This document shows, in pieces, positions 10,921-21,102 of a stretch of 64,000 bases of DNA. A program made the translations under genes and the position numbers. Source of the DNA: Ypsolopha sequella. Lineage: Eukaryota; Arthropoda; Insecta; Lepidoptera; Ypsolophidae. The notes under the pieces are model-generated. The model had not been told where the DNA came from. It saw only the letters and a program-made list of their open reading frames with translations, and made no database searches. Every line of letters begins with the position of its first letter. Within the stretch, counting starts at the first letter, position 1. The stretch covers positions 15,365,501-15,429,500 of the forward strand of contig OW203992.1 of the NCBI GenBank assembly GCA_934047225.1. Reading direction: 5' to 3'.

Positions 10921-11867
10921 TCACGGGTCAAAAAGCCTGGCTTCTTACATCTAAAACATATCTTGCCCGGAACGTTAGGGCATAGACGATAGGGATGGCC
11001 GTGTCCATCGCACTTAGGACAAACCACAGGGGTTGTTGAAACTGACGCGATACTGGCACGAGGAGCAAACGAAGGATTGTCGCTTGACAGAGCCTTCTGG
11101 GCCGAGTGGTCGTAGGTTTCGAAATTAGTCGCGATTTCGACTAAGGTTTTTAAATCCGAAATACGATTCGTTGACAGACACAACGCGTAACGCGGATGTA
11201 GATTAAACTTGATGATCGGCAAGAGTGCTCGATCTGAGATCGGGACCGAAAGCTTGGAATTCAGAGCTTTTATTTCAATTATGAATTCGCGAATGGGCTG
11301 ATTCGCCTTTTGTTTTTTGTTGCGAATCTCACGTTCAGTGGTATCGTCAAAATCGACAGATCCGAAAGTATCAATAAATAGTGATTTAATTTCCGGAAGT
11401 GTGAGTTTGTCATTCCTGACGGATCTGTAGAACATTAACGCGTGACCCGTTAAAAGCTCATGGAAGCGACGGACTACGTACTCGTCTTGCACTTCATATG
11501 CTGTCATGCACTCTTCTAAGCTGACAAAAAAATCGCGAACACACGAATGACCGTCAAAAGATAAGTTCCATTTCGATAAGGCGGGATTCTTATTGAGACG
11601 GCATGCATGAGTAGTGGAAGGCGCGTTGTGTAAAATATGACACGAAACGGATGGCTGTTGGGTGGTGAGTTCCATTTGTGATGGTGGTTGGCTCTGATTG
11701 GTGATTACGCTCCGTCTAGGGAGAGGCCTAGGTGTCTCCGTGACGTTCTCTTGTTGGTGGGACGCTCCAGCGTAGAGTACGCGCCGGACTGTAGAACATT
11801 GCAGAATGGGTGATGGGTCTTCAGCGGGGTCACCCATCGAAATCAAATCATCGTCGTGAGGATTCAT
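10887..11867 (-). CDS. gag: Gag polyprotein with CCHC zinc knuckles
   Basis: A 326-codon frame starting at an ATG (11867) and ending at TAG (10887). The central part (about residues 100-260) resembles a retrotransposon gag/capsid domain, with W.LSFDG, an F..LEE segment and ..Y...HELL.G.A. The C-terminus has two nucleocapsid-type knuckles. The first, CPKCDGHGHPYRLC (283-296), is a canonical CX2CX4HX4C. The second, CFRCKKPGFLTRDC (304-317), has Phe where the zinc-binding His is expected. Gag builds the virus-like particle and packages the RNA. The stop codon lies right after the A AAA AAC slippery site, so most ribosomes should make Gag and a fraction Gag-Pol. Confidence 0.93.
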   Translation of the reverse strand: MNPHDDDLISMGDPAEDPSPILQCSTVRRVLYAGASHQQENVTETPRPLPRRSVITNQSQPPSQMELTTQQPSVSCHILHNAPSTTHACRLNKNPALSKWNLSFDGHSCVRDFFVSLEECMTAYEVQDEYVVRRFHELLTGHALMFYRSVRNDKLTLPEIKSLFIDTFGSVDFDDTTEREIRNKKQKANQPIREFIIEIKALNSKLSVPISDRALLPIIKFNLHPRYALCLSTNRISDLKTLVEIATNFETYDHSAQKALSSDNPSFAPRASIASVSTTPVVCPKCDGHGHPYRLCPNVPGKICFRCKKPGFLTRDCPSCSQTPKN

Positions 11868-12840
11868 GATTTAACAAAAAGGCAGAATTTATAAAGAATA
11901 GTGAAAACCGGAAAACGCAATAATATTTGCAAAATAAGGTTTTGCTATTCAATTGACCTCAATACGGCGAAAATAGTTTGTTAAAAAATGTAAACCAGAA
12001 AGTTCAAAATAATAGACAAATATTCAAATGTCGACTTTGACAGTTGACAAGTCTGAAGATGTAAACAAAGATTTCAGCAATTGCAAAACCTTTTCAAGAA
12101 AAATTTCAACATTTGTTCTGTAAAAACAAAAAGATTAATTCGAGGATTTGCGACAAAATTTCTTGCAAGGAAGAGACAATCTCAATATTATTGTGAAAAT
12201 TTTGTAACGAAATGAGATTGCCTATATTGGATTAGGGATCAACAGGAAACGAATAAAGTGACCACCCGGATCTACTGGTATCAACAATTATGCTAGAAAC
12301 ACAATAAATATGTTTAACTAGTAACTACCACATTTATGGATAAATTACAATAAATTTATTTGACTTGAAAACTCAGTGTAATTTATTTACTAGAACAGGT
12401 AACAATTATTAATGATAGATATGGAAAGTAATAGGCTACTAAATATTGAAATGCACTTACCTGCAGGTCCTACCTAACTATACATAAGGAAATTAGGTTA
12501 GGGATAGGATAATATACACACACAAATAAAACAGGTAATACACAAAAAGTGTGTAAATACTTTATTCCTTTATTAAAATTTGCAAAACATAGATTTCACA
12601 AATTAAGGGTACTCATAAAGACAAAAAATATTCTTCGTGGAAAAATTTGGTTCCTTTCGACAGCTTGGTATTGGGGTTCCTTAGAAGAGAAAACGCTGCC
12701 TGAAAACAAACAAAATTTAGTAGGTTGGAAAATTAGTCTACGAAAGCGTAGACACCACCGTCGAATTGAGAAAAAAAACGTTAAAGTACAGCAAGTAATA
12801 TTCAGAAAACCGTACTTACCTTTTGTTCGGGCGCCATGAA
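11868..12840 (-). other. Retrotransposon leader between PBS and gag
   Basis: About 970 nt of untranslated leader in element orientation. The plus-strand open frame inside it (12549-12839) runs antisense to the element, has no recognisable motif and is not called. Confidence 0.7.
12824..12836 (-). promoter_or_regulatory. Primer binding site, tRNA-Lys type
   Basis: Four nucleotides inside the 5' LTR (element orientation) lies TGGCGCCCGAACA. It is complementary to the CCA-bearing 3' end of tRNA-Lys, as used by several gypsy elements and lentiviruses. The 13-nt match identifies the probable minus-strand primer. Confidence 0.85.
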
Positions 12841-13974
12841 TGTAGCGTTATTTTAAAAAAAAAAAAAAAATTATTTTTTGCCACATACTACGAACGTAAT
12901 TTCGAATTGAATTTGGACTGCCACCAGGCAAGCCTGGTGACAGCCAAAAAAAGAGGTAAACCTGGATGAATAAACCGTATAATTTTATCTTAAAATACAC
13001 AAAAACAACAAAACCGAGGTAAGAAAAATATGGTACAAAAGAACAATAATATCAGAAGAGAATCGCTACAAAGGAAATTCTTAGATCAAAAAAATTATTA
13101 TGCCAAATTCCACTTATTTAAGATTTTAATTTCCTTTTAGCTTGAACGACGCATTTATTCATAAAATAATGGATTTTAAATTTGGTTGTCGACACTAGTT
13201 TATAGGATCCTTTAAACTAAGATTTCACGGAAGTTTTGATAACTCTTGATCCGAAAGAAAAACGTAATAATAAGGTGTTACGAGCAATCGTTATCTAGCT
13301 TTACACTAAGGAATAAAAATAATCGATGCTGAATATTAAGCTACAGATATTAAAAACCTGGTAAGGGTCTCTTCGTGATTTTGGGAGTTTCCGGTGTTCC
13401 CGGGAGCAGTCGATGAAGCTTGGCGATTTCAATTTTTGTATCGGAAGCTTTAGCTCACCAGGGACGTGGTCCTTACATCAGGCCTCATTAGGTACAACCG
13501 TACAAGATGGCGGATGGGATAATCAAACTAGGGAGACCCAGAAACCCTTTAAAAAATAATCCCGAAGGGTCGCTGTAAAGAAATAAAACAACGGCGTCAA
13601 GACATGCTTATGAAACGAGGGAAAGGAAATTAACGTATTGGAAACGGGACAAAAAGGATTTTCAGAGAACGAAACCAAAATTACACAAAACTTACCGGGA
13701 AATGCAGGAAAACTGGCTTAAACAATGCTCATGGCAAATGCGCTCTGTTTCTATATAAGTTATAGATAAGATATAGTTTTAAAATTTGATATTTTAAATT
13801 TCTTGTGGCAAATTTCCTTCCTCTGTCACGATCTTCTTTGATATGAGAAAAATAACAAAAAAAATCTGACAAGATCATTCTAACTATTTGAATTCGAAAA
13901 TTCAGAAAAGCAGCCAACGATAAAGAAAGACTAAAAATATATAAAAAGGTTGAATACTTGTAGCGAATGCTACA
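12841..13974 (-). repeat. 5' LTR of the gypsy-type element
   Basis: The upstream LTR in element orientation carries the promoter and, with the other LTR, defines the element. It has the same length (1134 bp) and is almost identical to 5967-7100. It is followed on the plus strand by CACT, the second target duplication. No convincing TATA box can be singled out by eye in this AT-rich LTR. Confidence 0.95.
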
Positions 13975-14063
13975 CACTGTACGATCCTCAGCAGTGAGAC
14001 ATGGATTACAAAGAAAGAAGGAAGGGAGATAACTGTTCGATAACTTAAAAACTGGGATACTTT

Positions 14064-14364
14064 TTATTGCGGGATTTGCAAGGGATTACACTGTGCTGTA
14101 TTATCTTCTTCCACGCAGACTTGTATCCCATCAAACATTATTGCAGGCAAAAGTTGCCAGTCGACTCGAGATATAAAGTACGGGCTACCTACTACTATAA
14201 TAACCTGTGTTTTAGTAGGATTGACTTTAAGGCCAAATTGTTCACTCCATTCCAATACACGAGCAAGATCAGGATTAGTAGTGGAAACTGCATTTGGTAG
14301 TTCGTCAAATTTAGCTTGAGTATAAATTTAGAGATCATCTGCGTAAAGGTGGTAGGAAAAAGAT
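14064..14364 (-). pseudogene. LINE reverse transcriptase fragment (YADD box, stop mutation)
   Basis: On the minus strand the frame from about 14364 down encodes SYHLYADDL, then a TAA stop (14328-14330), then IYTQAKFDEL, ...DLARVLEWSEQFGLKVNPTK. YADD is the RT catalytic box, and the W..QFGLKVNPTKTQ segment is the following conserved block of Jockey/CR1-like non-LTR retrotransposons. A stop right after the box and loss of similarity towards both ends show a dead fragment. It lies about 90 bp beyond the LTR element, in unrelated sequence. Confidence 0.75.
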
Positions 14365-14379
14365 AGCAAAAAGAAGTGA

Positions 14380-15424
14380 AGTTTATTATAGTTCAACTAA
14401 TAATATATATATTTTTTATAATTTTCAAAAATAAATATGTCACTAGTCATTTTTAGATTGAAGAGAATGAACAAACGTGGCAGAGATTGAACAAACGTGG
14501 ATGGAGCCGCGAGCGAAATGCTAGTAGACTACATGACATTGTATGGGGTAGAGGTGACATAAAGGCATTAATCGTGATCATCAGACTCTTACCCTGTTCC
14601 AAGGAACCCATGAGCATTAGGAGGAAGTCACGTAGTGAGGCTACTTTGGGTTCCACCGCCACACGCCGAACACTCTACCGAGTACATGTTTTACAATGAA
14701 TTCGAAAGTTTCTAGCAGTGTTTGCTGAATTTCAATTAGGATGGATTGCGTAAGCTTTCTTTTTATACGATCAGTGTTTTTGTCAAAAGTAGAAAAAGGA
14801 CAGTTTTAAAGACTTAAGTTTTAGATGTTAAAACTTACACTCGTATTGAATTCCTTATTCTTTATTGTACACAGAAACAAGAACACAAACAGTTACAGTA
14901 AAGGGTATGTACACATATGGGTTAGTTTATCTCTAATAAGATATTTCTTACAGCAAACCATTGAGGAAACAATTGAAATTTAAAAAAGAATAATCATACT
15001 AATCACACCCGTGCACAAAAATAAATTTTGCCTAAATATAATAAGTAATATAATAATAATTAGGTACTTACTTCTTTTATTACATGCATAAAATAAATAA
15101 TATATAAAATAAATAAATATATATATGTATACATATATATGACATACTCGTCCATAATGCACATATGCCATCTCTTACAACCTCTCACAAACCCTATCAC
15201 TCCCTCATCACAAACACACTTACTCTCGCAACTTCTCTTCCTGATATTCTTCCGACTCTTTCACATCCAACAAATACAATATCTTCTAGTTTACTCCTAT
15301 TTTATAATTAAATAGTTTAGATTTATGTGTCAATGTCAACCTATATGTACATGTCAAATATCTTTTTTATTTACTTATTCGACTGACGACGACGGCCACA
15401 AGCTGGCCGAAATATATTTCGAAA
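14380..15424. other. No gene recognised; AT-rich microsatellite-like stretch
   Basis: Non-coding DNA with a TA-rich stretch at about 15090-15140. A block at 14480-14700 has somewhat higher GC and open frames on both strands, but no recognisable domain or splice-flanked signal. Confidence 0.4.
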
Positions 15425-15766
15425 CCAATAAATACTTTTTCAATGCAAGTGCTCGTAAAGCTCCATTTTTTATGCATCAAAACCGAACAGAAAGCCGATT
15501 ATTTTGCCCTAGGGCTTTATTATTATTATTTTTTTAATTTATTTACAATGTTTGGCTAACCTGCAGCCTTTCCTGTTTACCATAAACGTTATACTTTTTT
15601 TTCCACTGTTTAACGGCTCTGGATAAAGTCCTTTTGAGCCAATTATAATTTAAAGTTCACAAGATTATATTTGTTTTCTTTCCTCACACTATGCATTGAA
15701 AAACGTAGTATGATACACGGGCGTTTAAAACTCGTAATTTATCCCTTGTAGCATAAACTACTATTT
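15425..15766. repeat. Dispersed repeat family A, copy 2
   Basis: Same ordered markers as copies at 5275-5690 and 27567-27967 (ATGCATCAAAACCGAACAGA, GCCCTAGGGCTTTATTATTA, ATGATACACGGGCG, GTAGCATAAACTACTA). It is shorter because of an internal deletion before the final GTAGCATAAAC. Confidence 0.7.
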
Positions 15767-16353
15767 TATATATATTTTATAATCTACCTAAAACTATACT
15801 ATATATAATATTTTCTTATTCAGAAAGCGAAAGGTTCTTTCAACTTTTTCTTGAATGAACTGATAGTACGACAGTCACGAATACAATGAGGAAGAGCATT
15901 TCAAAGTCTGACTGCTTGGACATTATTACATTATTAAGAATTACCATAAGCACCATATTGTGTACTGGAGTTTTAAAGTGACATGGTTCCAGTACGTAGG
16001 GGTCTGTCTGTGATTAAAAATTCAAAACGCTCACGAAGGTAAGCGGTATATTCTTATAGGTAGAACATCGAGAATATAAATAAGTACCGACTTAGTTGTG
16101 TAATAACAATATTAATCTCTTATAAACGCCAGTTCTTCCTAAATGCCATCCATTTCCATGATAAGATTCGTAATATAATGCAGCTGTTAGCATAATGTTG
16201 TCTTATTCATACACAAAAGAAATTACATAAGTAATTTGGATTTATCATTCGTACAAAAAATGCAAAAATGCAGTACTGAAAATTGAGTTTCCCTCAAATT
16301 CTCTATAGAAAACGGAAATTTCGTATGTAAAGACCTAATATTTATAATAAGAT

Positions 16354-16523
16354 ATTAAAGCCGATTCTGAAGGCTTTAATTTTAGTTTTAGTGCTGTCAA
16401 AACTTAATTTTCTTCGATACAAAATAGTCTTTAAGAGTTAGGATTAGAAGCTAAATTTCTTTGGAAACTTTTAAGCTTTGACAGCACTAAAACTAAAATT
16501 AAAGCCTACAGAATTGGCTTTAT
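16354..16523. mobile_element. MITE family B, copy 1
   Basis: About 170 bp with inverted arms of roughly 50 bp: TTAAAGCCGATTCTGAAGGC on the left and its inverse near 16516 on the right, with inner arm GTTTTAGTGCTGTCAAA and TTTGACAGCACTAAAAC. Two further copies lie at 17590-17760 and 39121-39290. The centres differ between copies while the arms are conserved, as expected for a MITE family. Confidence 0.75.
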
Positions 16524-16909
16524 TATGTATATCAAACAAAGACATTCTACGGTACGGGAGTGACTAAAAATGTTCGTGCCAGCTACAGGACTATACTCCG
16601 TAGTACGTACCGGGAGGATTTAAGGAGGTTCAGACTCGCGTCAATACATTGATATCCGGCTTACCTTTCCCTCGGGAATCCCTTTTTTGTGAAGGTAAAA
16701 AACTTCTCGGAGGGCCCTTCGGAAGAAATAACTTACATCTTTAACTGTTACGAGATAACACGAAGTTTTTTTAGCTTGGATCGTAACAACAACATTCATC
16801 CTTCCTTCCTACAAGTTACAATGTTTTCCTTCGTAAAGGAAGTTATTTGTTATTAAAACAAACGTCATAATTAATGTGACATCACGGCATAACCACCCTC
16901 GCCTCTGTT
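16524..16909. other. No gene recognised; hAT target site at right edge
   Basis: Non-coding sequence. CCTCTGTT at 16902-16909 is the left 8-bp target duplication of the following hAT-type element. Confidence 0.5.
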
Positions 16910-17433
16910 CAGTGTTGCCACCTTGGTTTTTGAAAAAAGAGCAGTTGGACAAGCTAGAAAGGGCTAGATTTAGCAAATTTTGCCATCAAAAGTGCTAAAA
17001 ATTGTTTATTTGAAATGTAGAAGTAATTTCAGAAAATGCAACAGAGTAATTAAGACTTAGTTATTGAATTTGTTAAAAATCGTACCTGCTAAAGCAGAAA
17101 AAGTTGATGGCTGATTGACATCTGCGTTTTTTGCGGATTTGAACGAAAATTTCAAATGAATCATACAGTTTTTTATTATTTCAGTTGACACCTTGTGTGA
17201 ACAGCAAGACTCTCTCAGTCGTTGTAAACCCCATCGTATGCGTAGTAAGGATATCATTGTTTTTAGCCCCATTTTGTTTCTGGTTTTAGTTTTAATTACG
17301 TTCACAGAACTATAAATATACACATAACGAAAAGAGCTAGATTGCTCTTTTCGGGCTAAATCATCAAAAAACGAGTTCAACTACAGTAAAAAGTGCTAGA
17401 TCTAGCCCGAAAAGGGCTAAGGTGGCAACACTG
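16910..17433 (-). mobile_element. hAT-type deletion derivative with transposase C-terminus
   Basis: A 524-bp element with terminal inverted repeats CAGTGTTGCCACCTT and AAGGTGGCAACACTG, flanked by a perfect 8-bp duplication CCTCTGTT (16902-16909 and 17434-17441). Ends of the CAGTG form and 8-bp duplications are diagnostic of the hAT superfamily. The minus-strand open frame 17380-17057 (107 codons) contains VNVIKTKTRNKMGLKTMISL and LLRIRWGLQRL, which resemble the hAT dimerisation domain. The rest of the transposase, including the catalytic region, is missing. It is probably mobilised only in trans, if at all. Confidence 0.85.
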
Positions 17434-17589
17434 CCTCTGTTCACCATGGTAAGAAAATGGCTGTTTAAAAGGTTAGGGCACCCGAGCCCCTTCGGCAATT
17501 TACCGCAGGGATTTAGCGAATTACTCGACACTGAATGCGTTTCCGAGAATTAGGGTCGACTTATGTTGCACTCACTCTACAGTAGTTCT

Positions 17590-17760
17590 ATTAAAGCCGA
17601 TTCTGAAGGCTTTAATTTTAGTTTTAGTGCTGTCAAAACTTAAAATTTTCCAAAGTAATTTAGCTTCTAATACCAACACTTAAGGACTTTTTTGCTATAA
17701 AGAATATTTATTTTTGACAGCACTAAAACTAAAATTAAAGCCTTCATAATTGGCTTTATT
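17590..17760. mobile_element. MITE family B, copy 2
   Basis: Same inverted arms as copy 1 (TTAAAGCCGATTCTGAAGGC, TTTTAGTGCTGTCAAAACTT and the inverse on the right). It lies only about 1.1 kb from copy 1 and in the same orientation. Confidence 0.75.
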
Positions 17761-18491
17761 GTGTAGCTGTATTATGATACTGCACCTTTACTGTGGCGCC
17801 CTGCCTGTGCAGAGATCCAGGGACCCACTTTATTGAAGTGACGCGGAACAGAGAACCTAATTGATTGCATTGTGCCTACTATCTCTACTCTACTAACCAG
17901 CAAGGGAATTTGTTTGCTATGCTATTTAAATGAAGGATAGAATTTCAAATGAAATTTGAACATGTTGGAACAAAATCAAAAGATATCGAGGGTCATAGTT
18001 GTCGGATATTGGAAAATAAAATGGTTTCAATAGCGTCTGCTGACTGGACTCCTTACAAACATCTGGCGAACAAACTAGATTTGTTTTGTTGAACTTTTAA
18101 CAAGTAATATTTAATCAATTGAATACAGTTTGCTATGATAAAGAATAATAATACCACTAAAACAGCTGGTGTATCGGAAGGTAAAATGATTTTATCCATT
18201 TTGCTGTATTCTTTGTTGCATGTTGACCCAGATACTTGTAAAGTTGTATAGGTATTTTTTGTAGTTTGGCACGAGCACATGCAAGAACAAGAAACCACTC
18301 TGCCATAGATAACCAGGCAGGTGCCTCATTATGTCTTATTTTGGAATAAGTAACGCACCTGGTGCTTGGCAATTTTAGAACACAGATTTCTTTGGCTTTA
18401 CCTATTAGTTATTGTATCACATTTTCCTGTAAGGTTTTTTGTTAGTTATGTGTTTGTTGGTAATACTTGACTTTTGTTATTAAACTTTTAG
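17761..18491. other. No gene recognised
   Basis: Minus-strand open frames at 18053-18372 have no recognisable domain. No further structure can be supported. Confidence 0.35.
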
Positions 18492-18827
18492 AAAATTTTA
18501 CAAGTCCACTATGAAGTGTCTGCTGGATTAAAATCTCGTACCGGCCCCGATAAAGCTCTTGAATGGAACGAAATGACTTGTGGCTGCACACTGGATGCCT
18601 GTGCCATATCTTTGTTTAGTGCAGTCGAGCATTATATAGATAAAACAGACGTGATTTATTTCGGTAGCGAGTATCGATCATGTGGCGCGCAAATGTGGCG
18701 CCGGCGCAGCGTCAGTCCTAGGATCGGCGCCGAAGCAGTCCAGGGGCTTCATGACGTCACTGATAGACCGCAAGCACACACAAAGCCTGTATTTGCTTCC
18801 TTCTTAACAAATCTTTTAGCCGCTTAG
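18492..18827 (+). CDS. Possible exon of unknown gene
   Basis: A splice-acceptor-like TTAAACTTTTAG ends at 18491 and is followed by a frame open to 18827. The peptide begins KILQVHYEVSAGLKSRTGPD and includes a Cys-rich CGCTLDAC segment. Coding-like composition is better than in the surroundings up to about 18700. The remainder (GC-rich, Arg-rich) could be readthrough past an unseen donor. I recognise no family. It lies 1.5 kb upstream of the C1-domain exons on the same strand and could belong to the same gene, but that is speculation. Confidence 0.25.
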   Translation, partial: KILQVHYEVSAGLKSRTGPDKALEWNEMTCGCTLDACAISLFSAVEHYIDKTDVIYFGSEYRSCGAQMWRRRSVSPRIGAEAVQGLHDVTDRPQAHTKPVFASFLTNLLAA

Positions 18828-20052
18828 CACTTAAAAGTAATTTGCATCTTGTTCGCGTACAGCAATCTCTGTAATCCCAATACAGTACCGAGTACATAAT
18901 ACGGGCTACTTCCTTTTCTATCCTAACTAGAACTAATCCTAACGAGATCTAATTTGCAGCCGTCAGTTACAATTTGCAAGCGCGTGCAAAATATGTCAGG
19001 GCTTAACCAGATAAAGATCATGGCGTACAAAATGGTTTTATTGAATGTAAATGTAAGTACAAATGATCAGTATCGCCGAAGCCTAGCTTGACTGAATAGT
19101 CGTATAAGTGTGTAATTATTTACCCAGGCATTGTCCTGTCACCAGGCTGCGGCTGGGCGGTCCGCATCGCTAAATAGAGAAAATGTTTCGGAGACGCTGA
19201 CGCGGGTCACGATGCCTTCACTCGAGTGTGAGTGTGACCCATTTTGATGAAGACCTGTTGGCCCTTCCTGCGATTGTAAGAACTTCACTCGAAGATCGTC
19301 GTTAATCACCAGCATCACGGATAGAGAGAGGCATTGCTGAGATTAGTCAAATGTCAATACAAATTGCCAACATCGAAAATCGATTAGCGATCGGGAAAAT
19401 CCAATTTATTTTAAATTATTCAAGTAAATCTCTTGTGTGCTTATTTTTTTTTTTAGTACATAATGATTTAGTGACAAGTTGTCGACAACCACTCTTCAGA
19501 AGATTTATTATGCATGAGATTTAATCTCAACATTGTTCTGATTTGAATATTTTTAATAAAACTGCTGAAAGCTTACATTGTGAGACTGCGCAGAAAATAA
19601 GAGGAGTTTTCAATAATCGTGCATTCGTCGTGCCTGACTTGAATGGTCGCACCTCCCACCGCTCGATTCTCCGGTCCATTGTTAATGCAGGACTACACTA
19701 CGCTAGTATACCATAGTTATTTGTTCAGTGATCGTGGTTGCTATAAATACCTGAGCCCTACTACGTGGGGCTGCGCTAAGGGCCCACGGGCCTTCTTGGA
19801 CAATGCCGCCGTCGTTTGACATGCTCACACTAAAACTTTCTAAAGCATCGCGACAGACGCCCGGGGTTATTTGCAGATGTTGACCTCATAGAAAGACGAC
19901 TTCCAAAATTGTAGAATCTAACGCAGAAACACCGTTTATTCGCTAATGGGAATGTCATGCAGTTTTAGAATGGTTTTGTTGATAGAACCGCATTTTTGAG
20001 CCCACGTTTTACTATAGGCTATCGCTGATTAGGTGTGTATTTTTTGTTGCAG
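18828..20052. other. Presumed intron or intergenic DNA
   Basis: No domain or repeat boundary seen. The region ends in the acceptor tract TTTTTGTTGCAG (20041-20052) of the first C1-domain exon. Confidence 0.4.
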
Positions 20053-20161
20053 AAGGAGGGAGTGGCCCAGGCACACGCGTTCCGCAGCAAGTCGTTCCGG
20101 AAATCGCGGCCATGTCACTGGTGCCACCAGCCAGTCGTCAACCAAGGCTCTTGCTGTAGAG
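20053..20161 (+). CDS. Exon encoding first part of a C1-type zinc-finger domain
   Basis: A 109-nt exon bounded by acceptor TTTTTGTTGCAG and donor GTAATT. Its peptide contains HAFRSKSFRKSRPCHWCHQP followed by VVNQGSCCR. With the next exon (21065-21102) it gives H-X12-C-X2-C-X10-C-X2-C-X4-H-X2-C. This matches the C1 domain (PKC-type zinc finger) apart from the spacing after the second Cys, which is shorter than the usual 13-14. Raf-type atypical C1 domains also have a short spacer there. C1 domains bind two zinc ions and, in typical members, diacylglycerol or phorbol ester at membranes. The atypical spacing suggests no lipid binding, or scaffold use. A tensin-like protein is my best guess for the family, but it is weakly held. 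Other exons are not visible in the window. Confidence 0.75.
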
Positions 20162-21064
20162 GTAATTCCTTCCTTCATCCAAACAACTTACATACCTACA
20201 TTACTTAAAACTGCTAAGTCCTAATAAGGAAACCGTATTAAAATAGATAATGAAATAGCTACAAGATTAGAATTTAGAAAATGTTTTGTCTTAGAACATG
20301 ATGTAAGTACGCATTTAATTATGCCGATGATATCACATTAAAAAAAGTTGCTTTATTAGCGTTTTATTACTGAGGAAATTATAGAAAAAAACCCGCTAGA
20401 GCAATTAGGCAAGTACGATACAGTACATTTGAGCCTTGAGCGAGCTTCTAAAACGTAGCATTTTCAAATAAGAACAATAGCACAGTAGATAGCTATATAC
20501 CTCCTTACCCGTGAAGCTGTTAAAATAGATAACCGTGAAAAGAAGCCACCAAGTAATATTCTGTAAATTCTAAGCCATCAAAGCTGACATTCAAAGGTCA
20601 CTGACTAAAGGACATACCTTGAAGCACAGTGCTATATAAGAAATGATGTTTAATTCAAATGTCACGTCCTAAAATTCAATAGGTTCTAAAGATGTTACTG
20701 CTATGTTTTGCTGTAGCATGGAATAACCTGTGAAATTCTCATGGCGACTCTTGGAGCTCGAGCGACGACCTCGCCGCATTCTTGCTTGGCACGGGAATCG
20801 AATAGCAAGATATAGAATTACAATTTTGATCAAAAATTTTCACAGAAAGATGTTATTTTCACTCGGTGTGTTTGGCGCTGAAAGTCGAAAAGTTTGCAAA
20901 GATGCACAAATTAATTCTAGCCTTTTCATATGTAATTTAAAACTTGGTCAAAAAAAGAAGCGAAATAACGCTTCGACCTCAATTTGCATTTTCTGAACAA
21001 AAGGTAGTACGTACCACCTAAACGTTTCACACTTGTTTGACGAGAGATATTTCCTTTGTTTCAG
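20162..21064 (+). other. Intron between the two C1-domain exons
   Basis: A 903-nt intron with a GTAATT donor and an acceptor tract ending TTTGTTTCAG. The intron phase is 1: the split Val codon is G plus TA. Open frames inside it (for example 20730-20996) have no motif support. Confidence 0.7.
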
Positions 21065-21102
21065 TATGTAAATACGTCTGCCACACCGCATGCGAAAATA
21101 AG
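21065..21102 (+). CDS. 38-nt microexon completing most of the C1 zinc finger
   Basis: Bounded by TTTGTTTCAG and the strong donor GTAAGT. Joined in phase to 20053-20161 it adds VCKYVCHTACENK, supplying the C-X2-C-X4-H-X2-C half of the finger. The two exons total 147 nt and end at a codon boundary. The final zinc ligand (C after X7) must lie in a following exon, which I cannot locate. The splice sites and the ligand pattern across the junction make this a convincing real exon despite its size. Confidence 0.75.

Larger units (their letters stand above)
5967..13974 (-). mobile_element. Complete Ty3/gypsy-type LTR retrotransposon
   Basis: An 8008-bp element read on the minus strand. It has two 1134-bp LTRs beginning TG and ending CA, flanked by the direct duplication CACT (5963-5966 and 13975-13978). 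Internally, in element order, come a primer binding site, a leader of about 0.97 kb, gag, then pol in the -1 frame, and 658 nt of 3' non-coding sequence. The pol order protease-RT-RNase H-integrase is that of Ty3/gypsy (Metaviridae). Copia elements place integrase before RT. No env-like third frame is visible. The LTRs differ by about two positions by eye (a T/A near 6266 and a homopolymer shift near 5980). Both ORFs are open, so the copy looks young and possibly competent. Confidence 0.95.

Noticed and set aside
12549..12839. 96-codon plus-strand gene inside the LTR element
   Set aside because: It is antisense to the element leader and covers the primer binding site, with no motif.
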